Source: Primula veris (taxonomy: Eukaryota > Streptophyta > Magnoliopsida > Ericales > Primulaceae). Taken from it: DNA of 64,000 bases. The position numbers and the translations under genes are program-made. Within the stretch, counting starts at the first letter, position 1. Every line of letters starts with the position of its first letter. The stretch covers positions 6,002,336 through 6,066,335 of the forward strand of contig OY821749.1 in assembly GCA_963682055.1 (NCBI GenBank), in the 5' to 3' direction. Under the pieces are notes generated by a model, which was not told the DNA's origin, made no database searches, and saw nothing but the letters and a program-made list of their open reading frames with translations. Positions 49,873-61,471 of the stretch are shown in pieces.

Positions 49873-50541
49873 CTAGTAAAGTTACTCACGTATTACGTGT
49901 GAGACGCGTAATGCCATAAATCTCGTAATATATTTTATTTTGAACATAATATTCAGATTTGATATCATTTATTGTAGTTATGGAGGTTAAAACGAATTAT
50001 TAATTAATTCAGACTACATCCATAATTAGTAAAATATAGTGAGGACAAATTGTCAATTAATTAGATTAGGTACATTCGTAATTATTAAAATAGAGTGAGC
50101 GTATTTTTGGAAAAAATTGGGCAAAACTTGGCATGATCAACTTTTTTGAATTTGCTTATATTAATAGTATGATATATCATTCTATTATAATAAGTCAACC
50201 AAGTCAAATGAGTCTGCCCAATTTAGTCATTTTTTTTCAAAAATACCCCTATACATTTATATCATTCTATTATAATAAGCCAATCCAAGTCAAATGAGTC
50301 TGCCCAATTTAGGCACTTTTTTTCCAAAAATACCCCTATACATTTATATTAATTACAATAATATCATACTCACATAAAAATATAAAAAGTAAAAACTTAT
50401 AAAACTATTTATCTCTCCTTAACAACCGAACATTCTTTTAAATCTTAAACTATTTTTTTTATTTATATTATGCACATTATTTCATAATCATATCTATTTT
50501 CTATATTTTTATTGCAACGCGTGGGTCACAATTATTAGTGT
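49873..50541. mobile_element. Helitron-like ends facing outward and a tandem repeat between them
   Basis: At 49873 CTAGTAAAGTTACTCACG-TATTACGTGTGAG is the reverse-oriented 3' end (CTAG plus hairpin). At about 50515-50540 TGCAACGCGTGGGTCACAATTATTAGTG is a forward 3' end with TTAG in place of CTAG. The 49873 end is the same family as 56261. Element bodies could not be delimited. Confidence 0.4.
50175..50344. repeat. Tandem duplication, two 85-bp units
   Basis: TATCATTCTATTATAATAAG begins units at 50175 and 50260; both contain AAGTCAAATGAGTCTGCCCA and end in TACCCCTATACATTTA. Few mismatches. Confidence 0.75.
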
Positions 50542-50576
<35 letters not shown>

Positions 50577-53519
50577 AGTATGATTTGATACATTATTAAA
50601 TAAAAAAATGGTAGAAAAAATTCAGTCCTTTTAAGAATAAGAATGGATTATTTGCTTACTTAAATTTATTGTTTGAAGAATTTTATTAGTAACATATGAT
50701 TAGTTTTAAGAAACTTATGTTGCTAAATTATGATACGATTCCATTACTATTTGTAATTAAAGATAAATATTTGACAATAACAACATACTATTATGTTGCT
50801 AATTTTATAGGGAAGCCGTGTTGCTGAACTGACGGTAATTTTATTGCTCATTTCGTTAGTAAAATTTAACAATTTTTTTAGAAACAAAATACGGCGTTGC
50901 TAAATTTAAGTTGCTAAGTTTCCTATAATTTATGTTGTTGTTTTGTTTATTTATGTTGCTAATCAACAACATAATTTGCCTTTTTTTTTCCGCTATAACT
51001 ACGGTTTCTTGTAGTGCAGTAACGTGTGTGTTTTTCTTTTGTGCAGTCAATCAATTGAATGACATAAAGTCCCGTTTTCAAAATTAAATATTCAGTTGCT
51101 ATTTTTTTTCAAATTTTGATTAATAATTAAATTTAGGGTAGTATCCACTAGGATTATATATTTTTATTTGGGTTTTTATTGTGTTGTAAAATTTATTTTT
51201 AATTTATTACATATGAATTTGTTTAATATATGATAAAAAATGAAAAATTAAATTAGTTTATTGAAAATGTATCATATAACCATCCATTTTTTAATCTAAT
51301 AGTTGTACTGAACATTATACAGTTTAACTCAATGACCGCACAAAATGGAGAGCCGTAAGTATCACAAGTTCAAACTATGGAAGAGGGCGGTCTTAAATTT
51401 TCAGTATGTATATATAAGTGCATTTACTCTAGATTACAACTCAAATGTAATCCAACTCATAATAATTATACTTCAATTCTTTAAGCTTAATCTTACTTAT
51501 TAAGTTCAGAAAATTTGTTTTACATAAACACCGGAATAAACATTTCATCATTTTTTTAAATGAAAATTCGTAACCACCATTAACGTTAGGAACTTAGGTA
51601 TCACAAATTCAAATAAATACCGCCCAAATTGAAATACCTAACCCTAACAAAATTAATTTTTAAGAAATGCGTAATAAGTCCCACTTTTAAAACTTTATTA
51701 CCACAAAATTGCTAGCATAATTTGTACTAGCGGATCTGCCCACGCATTGCGTTGGTGTGACGATAACTATATTCATTAAGTACACACATACATAGATACC
51801 AATTAAATCGAATATAAATTTGATAGCCATAAAACTGAAATCACATAAATTAATAATTATAATATTATTGCAATAAAAGAAAGTTTTCATACTTGAAATA
51901 GTAAAAATAGTAAAAAAAAAATAGACAGACATGGAGAAACCAGGAGAGAGAAACATAGAATAACCAAGTGAATTTGAAAGTGAGATGACAGTTAACGTAA
52001 CAGGGCAATTTTATTTTACAATCTGCATGTAATTAGTATAAAGAGTTTTTTTTGTAAATATTTATTTTAAGTATTTGTAAGTGGTGTTGATATAAACTAA
52101 TAGTATAGATTTCTTCCAAGTCCCACTTTTTCATATCATATAAAGAATTAAAAATCTAATTTGTGTCTCAATGTTCACATTCAACGTACTTCTTCTCTTT
52201 CGGGATATCACTATCTCTCTCTGCAATGCAGATGGTGATTCTTCTCTGTCAGTCTCGGCTCCGCCTCCTGTCAATCTGTCACTCGAGACTTATTTGTCAA
52301 TTGATCCTCCGTAGTTACGTAATTCAATGACATCTCATCTTTCTCTTTCGGGTATGGATAGATAAACACTAGGGTACAAGACTCACGCAATACGTGGTGC
52401 AACACGTGGGTTAGTGATAACCCGTTTGCAAAATTAACATTTAATTCTAAGAAGAATTAATTAGTTTTTTTTTACATCGTACTAATTAAAAAAAAATCCA
52501 ATAAAGAGTACATCTGGGGGAGAGAGAGTAAAATATTCAATGAAAATAACTAGGATGATGACAGAGCAATGAATGAACGGTTTATTAATTGGGTATTTGG
52601 GTATGTATGTTTTTTTTCTTTCTGAATTAAAGTTATTTTAGTAATTTAATTAATTACGTGGGGTTTTTTTTTACAAATATTTGTTGTAAGGCTTTATAAT
52701 ACTTCTAGACATATATAATAGTATGATACTATACACAAGTCAACGATCTCATAACTTCCGCAATTAGGGTTAAATATTGAGATCTGCTTGAATCGATTAT
52801 ATTTCGAATAGATCCTTAGTTTTGACTGTCGAGCCCTAGATCCGATTGAAGTTGAACTTAAACTCAAATTGAGATTTTTATTCGATTACGGTATGTTTAC
52901 GTGTATATGCCTAAATTTATATACATAGCTGTGGCTATACTTGCATTGACCAATATTTTTTTTGTCTTCGTTGATTTTGACGTACGGTCTCGTGTGTGGA
53001 GAGTAACATATATGTTTTTTTGTGTAACCAGGGTTGTTTTACGTATTACTTTGCACATAAGCTTTTCTTAAACATTTGTAGTTCTATAGGTGTAATGAAA
53101 ATTTAGGCTTCTTATATTTAGTTGTTTTCAAAGTTTTTTTTTCTTCATGATGGTTGCCTCTTTTAAGATCCATCTCATTTGATTTTTATGGTTTTTATAT
53201 TTATACACGTATAGTCAAATGATAAAAAAAATATGATGAAAAATGATTTGGATACTATGTTTGGTTGTCATTATTAAAGATTAGTAAGGTTCGTATTATG
53301 TTTTTTGATACTTTTTCTTACCAGGCCACATGTGTTTGTATTACAGTCGGGGTTACTATAAGAATATCTGATGTATCTTGCAACTTTACGAGTCTACTTT
53401 TACTTTTTCAATCATTTGACAAGATCTCTAAGCTAAAAATGATAATAGCGTTTTTATTTAAACTGAGATTCAAGATAATGGTCGTTCGAATCTAATTGAA
53501 TTTGAAACTTTTTTATATT
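50542..53519. other. Intergenic DNA with two further Helitron-like ends
   Basis: Reverse-oriented ends lie at 51727-51751 (CTAGCGGATCTGCC then CACGCATTGCG) and 52367-52405 (CTAGGGTACAAGACTCACGC then AATACGTGG). A CTCCGCCTCCTGTCAATCTG stretch near 52259 is slightly GC-richer but shows no coding potential. No gene recognised. Confidence 0.45.
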
Positions 53520-54050
53520 TAAAGTATACGCACCTCAGTGTGAACTATATGCAATTTAAACTGAATGCAGATTCGACTGAAATTATATACAGTATGTTGT
53601 GCACTATAGAAATTTTCGATTAATCTATATGCACTTTGTGGTGAATCATTTTCACACTGTGGTGAACCATATGCAATTTTGACTAACTATTATGCACTTT
53701 TATTAAACTAATTGAATGAACTGTATGCACTTTTGTATAAAACTCTATGCATTTTGACTGAATTATATACACTGACTGAAATATATGCACCTTTTACTAA
53801 ACTATATGTATGTAGTGAACTATATGCACTTTTGAGTTAACCATATGCTATTTTGAAGTTTTGATTAACTATATGCAATTTTGACGCAGTTATATACAAT
53901 TTTATACCAAATTGCTAATTATATCAAATTATATGCAATTTCGACTGAATTATATGCAATGTGTGAACTATATGTACTTTTAACTCAACCATATTCACTT
54001 TTGATCGAATTGCATCCATATTTAATTGAACTATATGCATTTTTAACTGA
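53520..54050. repeat. Degenerate minisatellite, CTATATGCACTTTTGACTGA type
   Basis: About 20-25 irregular units of roughly 20-25 bp carrying TATATGCA, ACTTTTGA and TGAACT words (for example near 53540, 53660, 53750, 53820 and 53940). The units vary in length and sequence. Confidence 0.65.
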
Positions 54051-54069
54051 ACCGAAAGACGACAATAGG

Positions 54070-54500
54070 TGAAAATGTCATTTTTTAGTAAAATTTTTTT
54101 TTATGAAAAATCATTTTTTTTGTTGGAAAGCTACTTTTTGTTGAAAAAAGCCGCTTCGAGGCGAAAAATCTGCATTTTTGGTGAGAAAGGTGCTATTTGG
54201 TGAGAAAAGACCGCTATATGGTGATCAAATTTATTTTTTTATTTAAAAAAAAACTCGTTCTATGGTGAAAAAAGCCGTTTTTTGGCCAAAATACCAACTT
54301 TTGGTGAAAAAGCCGTTTTTGGCGTAAAAAGTCTTTTTGGGCGAAAAAAACCCATTTTTTAAGGAGAAAAAGGCAAAAAAAACCGTTTTTTGGCAAAAAT
54401 CCGCTTTTTGGTGTAAAAAATCTTTGTTTGACCAAAAAATTTTTTTATAATTTTTTTGTTTTTTAAGAAAATGTATTTTTTTATAAAAAAATTTAAAAAA
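54070..54500. repeat. Degenerate minisatellite, GAAAAAAGCCGCTTTTTGGTG type
   Basis: Begins where the preceding array ends. Units of about 20-22 bp combine TTTTTGGTGAAAAA with GCCGYTTTT (near 54130, 54180, 54240, 54300 and 54390). Open frames rich in Phe and Lys across it are repeat translations, not genes. Confidence 0.65.
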
Positions 54501-54944
54501 AGCCAAGTTTTTTCTTAGTTTTTTATATATAAAATTTTCGATTTATTACGATTTCTTAGAATATTTTAGAATATTTGGTACTGTTTTTTTTAAGTTTCTA
54601 GTTAGAGAAATTAAGTGTTTTGTGTTTTAGGTTGAGTAATGACGTTTTTGTAAATAGAGTGAACAATTAAAAAGTATGACATATGAGAGATGTAAACTTT
54701 ATCTTATGGAAATATATGTTGTCATGACTAAAAAGGAAAATACATTATACTTACATTATACTATAAATTATTAATGATAGCTACCTCGTACATTAAAAAC
54801 TTTAATTTAGACTTTTACTACCCATATATACTCTGGTTTATTATACAGTATCTTTTAAGTATGGTCAGTTTTTCGTTTATTATCTTAAATTATAACTTTT
54901 TTCATTTAGTACCCTGAACTTTACTTGTTTTTTAATTGAGGTTT

Positions 54945-55430
54945 TATACGTTCAGTACACAAAACTATCTGTTTTTAACGATTTGGGTATCCCACCTTTC
55001 AAATTTTCCATTTTGGGTACCACACTATAATAGCTTTCCAATTTAGATACCACCGTCTAAATTAATCACGGAATCATGACACGTGACATTTGACAAACGC
55101 TAATTTGACAATTTTGCACAAAAATATGTCATCCTCGAAAAACGTTTTCTCCAATTTCACACATAGCAAAAATTTGGATTATGTGTTAATTTTTGTTATG
55201 TGTGAAATTAGGAGAAAAGTTTTTCTAGAATGACACATTTTTGTGTAAAATTATCAAATTAGCTTCTCAAATTAACGTTTGTCAAATGTCACGTGATATG
55301 ATTTCGTGATTAATTTAGACGGTGGTACATAAATTGGAAAATTATTATAGTGTGGTACCCAAATTAGAAAATTTAAAAGTTAGTTACCCAAATCGTTAAC
55401 AACACTATATTTTGGTGTACTAAACGTATT
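54945..55430. mobile_element. 486-bp foldback element, almost entirely inverted repeat
   Basis: Arms of about 230 bp pair from TACGTTCAGTACAC at the left to GTGTACTAAACGTA at the right. They run through AACGATTTGGGTA/TACCCAAATCGTT, GGTACCACACTATAATA/TATTATAGTGTGGTACC, TTAGACGG, ACGTGACATTTGACAAACG and TTTCACACATA. The short loop is near 55185-55195. No coding sequence. Confidence 0.75.
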
Positions 55431-57153
55431 TTTTTCCTTTTTTAATTTTTGTACGATTCTTTAGCAAAAACTATTTTTTAGATGGAGCCCGTTAAATTAA
55501 GGAGTATTTTGGTCACTTTAGGACAATGATTAATTTAATTTTATATAACTATTTACTACACCCGTTGAATGAGGTGAAATGATCTAAGGGTCTACAATTA
55601 AAATAAATGAAATAAAAATCTATTATTTCATAATTAAATATAACTAGTATATATACATATAATTTGTATACATATATACATATATACAGCTCACACACCA
55701 GTGATACCACCCTCTGCCCCCCACCTCCGCCGTTGGTGACCTCGTTCGGTGGGTACAACGGTTAGGTTCGTTGGGATAACGATATATAGGTTCGTTTAGA
55801 GAGATAGAGAGATTATTCTGGTGAAGGAGGTGACGGCAGAGGTGGGGGAGAGATGGCGGCGAGTCTGATTTAGATGAAGGGATCATTAGTTTTAATGTTA
55901 AAAGGACCAATATTTATACATTTGAAGAATACAAGCACCTTATTGTAATATTGAATAAGTTTCGGTGCTTTCAAATAAGTCCTTGATAGTTTATGTAAAA
56001 TAATTTTGGTTATTTGGTAAATACATAAGTATTAAAAAGGTATTATAGTAAAACTACCATTGGCATGTGACTTTCACATGCCAATTTTTCATCCATTTAA
56101 TTGACGAAATTGTATAAAGTACTAACATTTCAATAGTTTAAGATACTAAACGGAAAAGCTATAGTTTGAGATACTAACCGAAAAACTAACCATATTTAAA
56201 TGTGCTAAAGTATAATAAATCCGGTATACCCAACATAGAACCTTGTATCTAAAATGGATACTAGTAAAACCACGCGTTGCGTGGGAGACGTTTAGTGACA
56301 TAAATCTCGTGATATATTTTATTATGAACATAATATTCACATTTGGTATCATTAATTGTAATTATGTGGTTTATCCTTAATTATATTCTATTAGAAAATA
56401 AAGATTAATACCGAATTGATACCATACACTAACAATTACTAATGTGTACTCCTTTTCCATGTTACTAGTTACTACCATGCGAGTCAATCCTTGCAAGTTT
56501 TTAAAGGTGACAATTTGTATTTCATTTATAGAAACAATAAACTCAAATATGGTCTTTAGACTACTAAAAAAAAAAATTATAGTACATGGTAGTAGTTGTT
56601 AAAGTTTCATAGTAAAAAGGTACTAGTTGTATATTAACCTGTTATTAATAGAATTTACTTATGATCCATAAAGTGACATTGATAAGGCCATCAAGTTTTT
56701 TTATGAAACAATTCAGTTTGGGTATTATTGGACATGTATATGTTGGACCAATTTGTATTTAAACGATTGTTTTGATGAATAACAAAATTGAGTACTTGAT
56801 TTAACTTAATGATATCTCATTAGTCGTACTAAAATTTTAAAATGAATTGTTTAAGACTAATAGGTATGAAAAACGAAAAGGAAACCAACGAGAAAGGACT
56901 AAGACAAAATTCGAGTTTATGGTACAATATTGGAATTAACCAGAATTAACCAGTTACTTGGTGCAACCAGTTGAAACTGAGTTAACCGGTTAAGTGTTGA
57001 AATATGAAAACAGCTCATTTCTCAACTCCAATCTTTGAAGCTATGGAAACAATTTAAAAACGATTCCAATCAAGCAATGAACCATTGCAGATTATTCTAC
57101 TACATCAGTACTTGATTATGTAGCATCTACAATGAATACTGGAATCAGAGTTT
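55431..57153. other. Intergenic DNA with one Helitron-like end
   Basis: A reverse-oriented 3' end lies at 56261-56289 (CTAGTAAAACCACGCGTTGCGTGG). About 100 bp after it match the copy at 49873 (ATAAATCTCGTRATATATTT, GAACATAATATTCA). A GC-richer stretch near 55700-55870 (CCCCCACCTCCGCC, GGTGACGGCAGAGGTGGGGG) forms a weak inverted pair, resembling 9430-9590. No gene recognised. Confidence 0.45.
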
Positions 57154-57295
57154 TGGATGCCATGTGCATTCAGGAAACGAGTCCTCTTTTATATAATTTC
57201 ATTTAGTAATAAAATAAATATTATGGATGTCATGTGCATTCACGGAAACGAGTCATCTTTTATATAATTTCATTTAGCAATAAAATAAATACGAA
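57154..57295. repeat. Tandem duplication, two units of about 70 bp
   Basis: TGGATGYCATGTGCATTCA begins units at 57154 and 57224; both continue GGAAACGAGTC, TCTTTTATATAATTTCATTT and AATAAAATAAATA. Confidence 0.75.
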
Positions 57296-57426
57296 AATGT
57301 TATTAGCAAGGGTTGAAACTCACATACTACAAGAATAAAAGCAAAATACAAATAATTTTCATGGAACTATCATCTTGAACACACTTATATTTAACATAAT
57401 AAGGATTTTTATATTTATAAGTTATA

Positions 57427-57629
57427 CTCCCTCCGTTCCTAATTAAGTGTGTTGTTGTTGTTGTAGTTATAAATGGTAAGTATATAAAAGGTAATAGGAA
57501 AAAAAGTTACGCGTATTAACTTTAATTATGATATTTACAAGGGCAATATTAGTAATTTATGTATCAAAATTTAATATGCTTAAAAAGTAGCAATTTATAA
57601 GGGGGACACTTAAAAAGGGACGGATGGAG
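57427..57629. mobile_element. Stowaway-type MITE, 203 bp
   Basis: Ends CTCCCTCCGTTCCTAATTAA and the complement of CTCCATCCGTCCC are flanked by TA on both sides (57425-57426 and 57630-57631), the Tc1/mariner target. A GTTGTTGTTGTTG run lies near the left. Non-coding. Confidence 0.8.
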
Positions 57630-57631
57630 TA

Positions 57632-60600
57632 TATTTTTTCCAGAAAGTGGAGTCCTCTAAATTTTTGCATTTTTCGGAGGCTTTGGGCCAGGACCATTCT
57701 TGGCCATGCTTAAAACCGGGGTCTATCTACAACATTCAAAAAAACTTTAAATCGCAAAGATATTCGTTCTAAAAGATAGAAACTTGACAAATCTAAACAG
57801 CCAAAATTTACCGGTTAATAAGACCGAAATTTTTTACATTTCAACCTACACACCTCTGATACTAAAAATAGAGGCCTCCCCTAGTGCATTGCAATACACC
57901 ACACACGGAGCAAACACGCTTTCACATTCATCTCATATACATTGCTCAAAACGATTATTCCGAAACTTAATCTTCATTCGACAAGTTCTCGATTGATCAT
58001 CAAACTCTCCGCCACTCATTATACACATATTGATCCATCAATCAATGTTAATTAGCAATTGTTTAATAAAAAAATTCTATTCTCCATCAGAGCATAAATA
58101 AAGCTCAAATCAAAAATCAAACATCATCAAATTTCATAAATTTTCTTAATTAAAAACAATCAAATAATGAGCATTGTTCCATTCTTTAACAATATTTGTA
58201 AATATCAAATTATTAGCTCAAATTTGAAAGTGTGGTTGGGTAGAGACTTAAAGGTCAATTTGTGACTTAAAAGTTTACACCAAATAGTCGAATTTACTTA
58301 AGGTTTGAGAGAAAGCATTTAAACTCGGGTTTGTGTACTCTTGCACTTGTATCAATATTGTATCATCTGGTAGGGAGAATCAAATTGATTAGATTGGTTT
58401 AGGCTTTGTAATCTTGTGTTATCTCTCTTCTATTCTCTTTAATTTCTGCAAATTATTTCTGTGATTGTTTGTATACTTTTATTTATTTATCTATCTTCAT
58501 CAATCAATTTTTATTGATAAGGTAAAAATCGAATTAACTGGGTTGCTATTTGCAGTTAAAATTTAATTAGACAAAAACCATTTAAAACCTTATTCAGCTC
58601 ACACTTTAAGGTTTTGCCACATACAAGACCATGGTGAGGGGAAAAATCTAGATTGGTTTAGACTTTGTAATATTCTTGTGTTATCTCTCTTCCATTCTCT
58701 TTAATTTCATCAAATTATTCTTGTGATTGTATGTATACTTTTATTTATTTATCTATCTATCATCCTCACTCAATTTTTATTGATAAAGTAGAAGCGGAAT
58801 TAGTTTGTTTGTTAGTTGTAGTTAGAATTAAAAACCATTTAAAAACGTATTCAGTTCCGGCTATAAGGTTTTCCCACATACAAAACATGGTCATATACAA
58901 TTGTTTTATGACAAAGGAAGTAATAGAGTACAGATAGGAAGATTGTGTATAATACTATTCCCATGAGAGAAATTGTTGGGATATCCTAAAAGTAAAATTA
59001 TGCGAGTTTTACCTTTACTAATTGGCCAAAACTTAAGTTTCACCATCCCCAATACACAAACCATAAGTAAATTAATTAGTGTTCCTTTTTATTTTTATTT
59101 TTCTACCCAGACGTCTATCGATCGTCATAGTAGCAACTAGCAAGGTAGCAAGTATATGTTACCTTTTATTGTTAGTGATAATAAATACTTTGCATGATAT
59201 AATCGTGTCTTTATAATAGTTTTATATGACATTTTCAAAAATTTGTGTGGAGGCAACGAGTTATGATGAAAGAAGCCGACTTAATTCGTTTAACTTTACA
59301 GATAATAAGTAAATCTTATTTTTTCCACATAATTTTTTTATTAAAATTATTTGTTTTTTCATTTGGAATTATAATATTCGTTTGAGTTTTATTTGAGTTT
59401 GTGTTTGCTCTTTCATTTTCGCATGAACAATTTTCTAACCGGTTCAGTTTTTGATCTTTTATTAAGTTTACGTCCAAATAATACACCAAATTTTGTAATC
59501 CAAAATATAAAAACAGATAAAACATTAAAATTTGTATTTGTACGAGTCAATACGAGTTCATAATCTATATTTTACATGTATAAGTTTATTTAAACATGAA
59601 AACTTAATTTTAAACGTAAAATCTGTTACTATTAGTCAATAATTTTTACTTTAAAAAACAGATAAAAATATAAAAATAAATGAAAATTATGAGTTTTGTA
59701 TTGACACTGTACTGACTTAAACAAGTATAAACACTCGATTAAATTTAAATAAGTCTAGTTTTTTGGATATCCCAACAATCAACTCTTTTCGTGTACAATT
59801 TACAATGTTATTTTTATTGTTAAACCGTAATAATTCAAAAACCAATCACTAACCAAGCCAAACTGTTGAACCCGAAACTCATCCCCAAATCAGACCGGAC
59901 CGGACCGGACCGTTGGTCAGGTCAGGTTTGAGCTTCAAAATTATATTTGTCTAGTTCAGGTTAATTTTTCCAACCCGTTACAACATGGGTCGAGCTAGAG
60001 TTTGATAAAAACCGTTCCAACCCGAACCGTAAACAAGCAGTATGCAACGCAACTTCTCCATTTAAAGTTCAAAGTTTTGCCATTACTTTTCAATTGCCTT
60101 TAATTTTCCTGGTTGGCGTGACTTTTGGTTTAGTATCATGTCCTATATTTTCCCTACTCACCACTACATCAACTTGCTTCAGTTCCAAGAATGACCCCAC
60201 CACCAACTCCGTCGATAACACGTCTATCAAATATACGTTATGACAATTTCAATCTATTTCCTTCAATGATATCTTTCTCTTTGTTTTCATAGTATTTGCA
60301 ACTTAAAGGTGGGAAAAATCGTTCAAAAGTCAAAATTTTGAAAAAACTTGTTAATACAATTAAATATAATTATCGTTACTGCAATTTATTACTGTTTCAA
60401 CAACAAAAAATACAATCATGTTTGTAATAGAAGTAACCATGTTTTTAAGAAAAGAAAATTGACATGACCTCATTTTTAATTTTAGGCCTCAGAAATGTTG
60501 AATACGGCTCTGACTTTGGGTCAATCTACTTCAAATCATTTAACTTTGTAATTTCTTTTCTTAATTTTTTTTTAGAAAGAGAGGTAACTCAAATAGCTCA

Positions 60601-61055
60601 TAAACAATTCGTTAAGAAATGCACCGAGAAAAAAAACCCGATTATGGTATGAATCTTCTATACCCCATCCTGTAACTTGCTTCCGATTTATATAGAGTAA
60701 GAAGTGAAGTAGCTGCAAAATATTCATTATTGGCTTATCTTTTATAGTAAAAACCAACAGAGACAATTCTGAATTCTATGGCTGGAAGGTCTGAGCTTGA
60801 GCTCACTGAAGTGCAGAGTGCTCTACAAATACAATCCATTTATATAAAAATGCTAACAAAGCAAACCCGTGATGATTTTTTTAGACATTCCAGGTGCTAG
60901 TTCCTGTAAGAAAATAGGGTCCCTCGACTTCTAGTGAGGTTGGTCCTTACTCCTGGAAGTTAAATCTAAATTGGCACATATGTGGACCAAACATTTTACT
61001 TGTCTGGTTGGACTATTTGATTCTGCATAAAAATAAAATATTACTAATTATTTGG
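57632..61055. other. Intergenic DNA without a recognised gene
   Basis: Includes a 259-bp tandem duplication (58391-58908). A GACCGGACCGGACCGGACCG run lies near 59893. The rest is AT-rich DNA. Confidence 0.45.
58391..58908. repeat. Tandem duplication, two units of about 259 bp
   Basis: AGATTGGTTTAG begins units at 58391 and 58650. Both contain TGTGTTATCTCTCTTC, ACTTTTATTTATTTATCTAT, TTTTTATTGATAA and ACCATTTAAAA, and end near AAGGTTTTSCCACATACAA. The divergence is moderate, so this is an older duplication than those at 15886 or 57154. Confidence 0.65.
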
Positions 61056-61298
61056 TTAGGGTCTCATTTCCCTTGAAAGGGGAACACCACTCAAGACGAG
61101 GATAGAAGTCAATAACACGACATTTTGAACTTTCGTTTCACAAGCAGCTTTGGAAGCATGAAACATGTCAAAATAGTTATCCAAGTCTGCTGGTCGAACA
61201 AAAACATCCCTCCATTGAAATGAAATCCGGAATTTAAGATATTTAAGATAAACTGCATTAAGACTAATTAAAGTCGCGTAAACAATCCTCGATGGCAT
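61056..61298 (-). pseudogene. Possible coding fragment of unknown origin
   Basis: An 80-codon minus frame with mixed, protein-like composition, including WRDVFVRPADLDNYFDMFHA and ACETKVQNVVLLTSILVLSG. It lies about 170 bp beyond the stop of the RS-like gene B. I do not recognise it; it could be a captured or decayed exon, or chance. Confidence 0.25.
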
Positions 61299-61471
61299 AT
61301 CCAGCTAGAATATAATCGAACTTAAATTTATGGAATATTATTTTGTAGTCGGCGAAATCCGGTAATGGGAAGCCATAGCCCGACTCCCGGTGAATAAACA
61401 TGAGAATAGAAAATCCACAAGGTCATGGTCTTTTGAGAGATTCAACATAAATACAATTATCGAACGAAGGA

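Noticed and set aside
54214..54506. Two overlapping Phe/Lys-rich open frames
   Set aside because: They translate a degenerate minisatellite in different frames, so the composition comes from the repeat.
55644..55910. Open frames around a GC-richer segment
   Set aside because: No domain. The segment is a weak inverted repeat of CCACC/GGTGG words, similar to one near 9430-9590.
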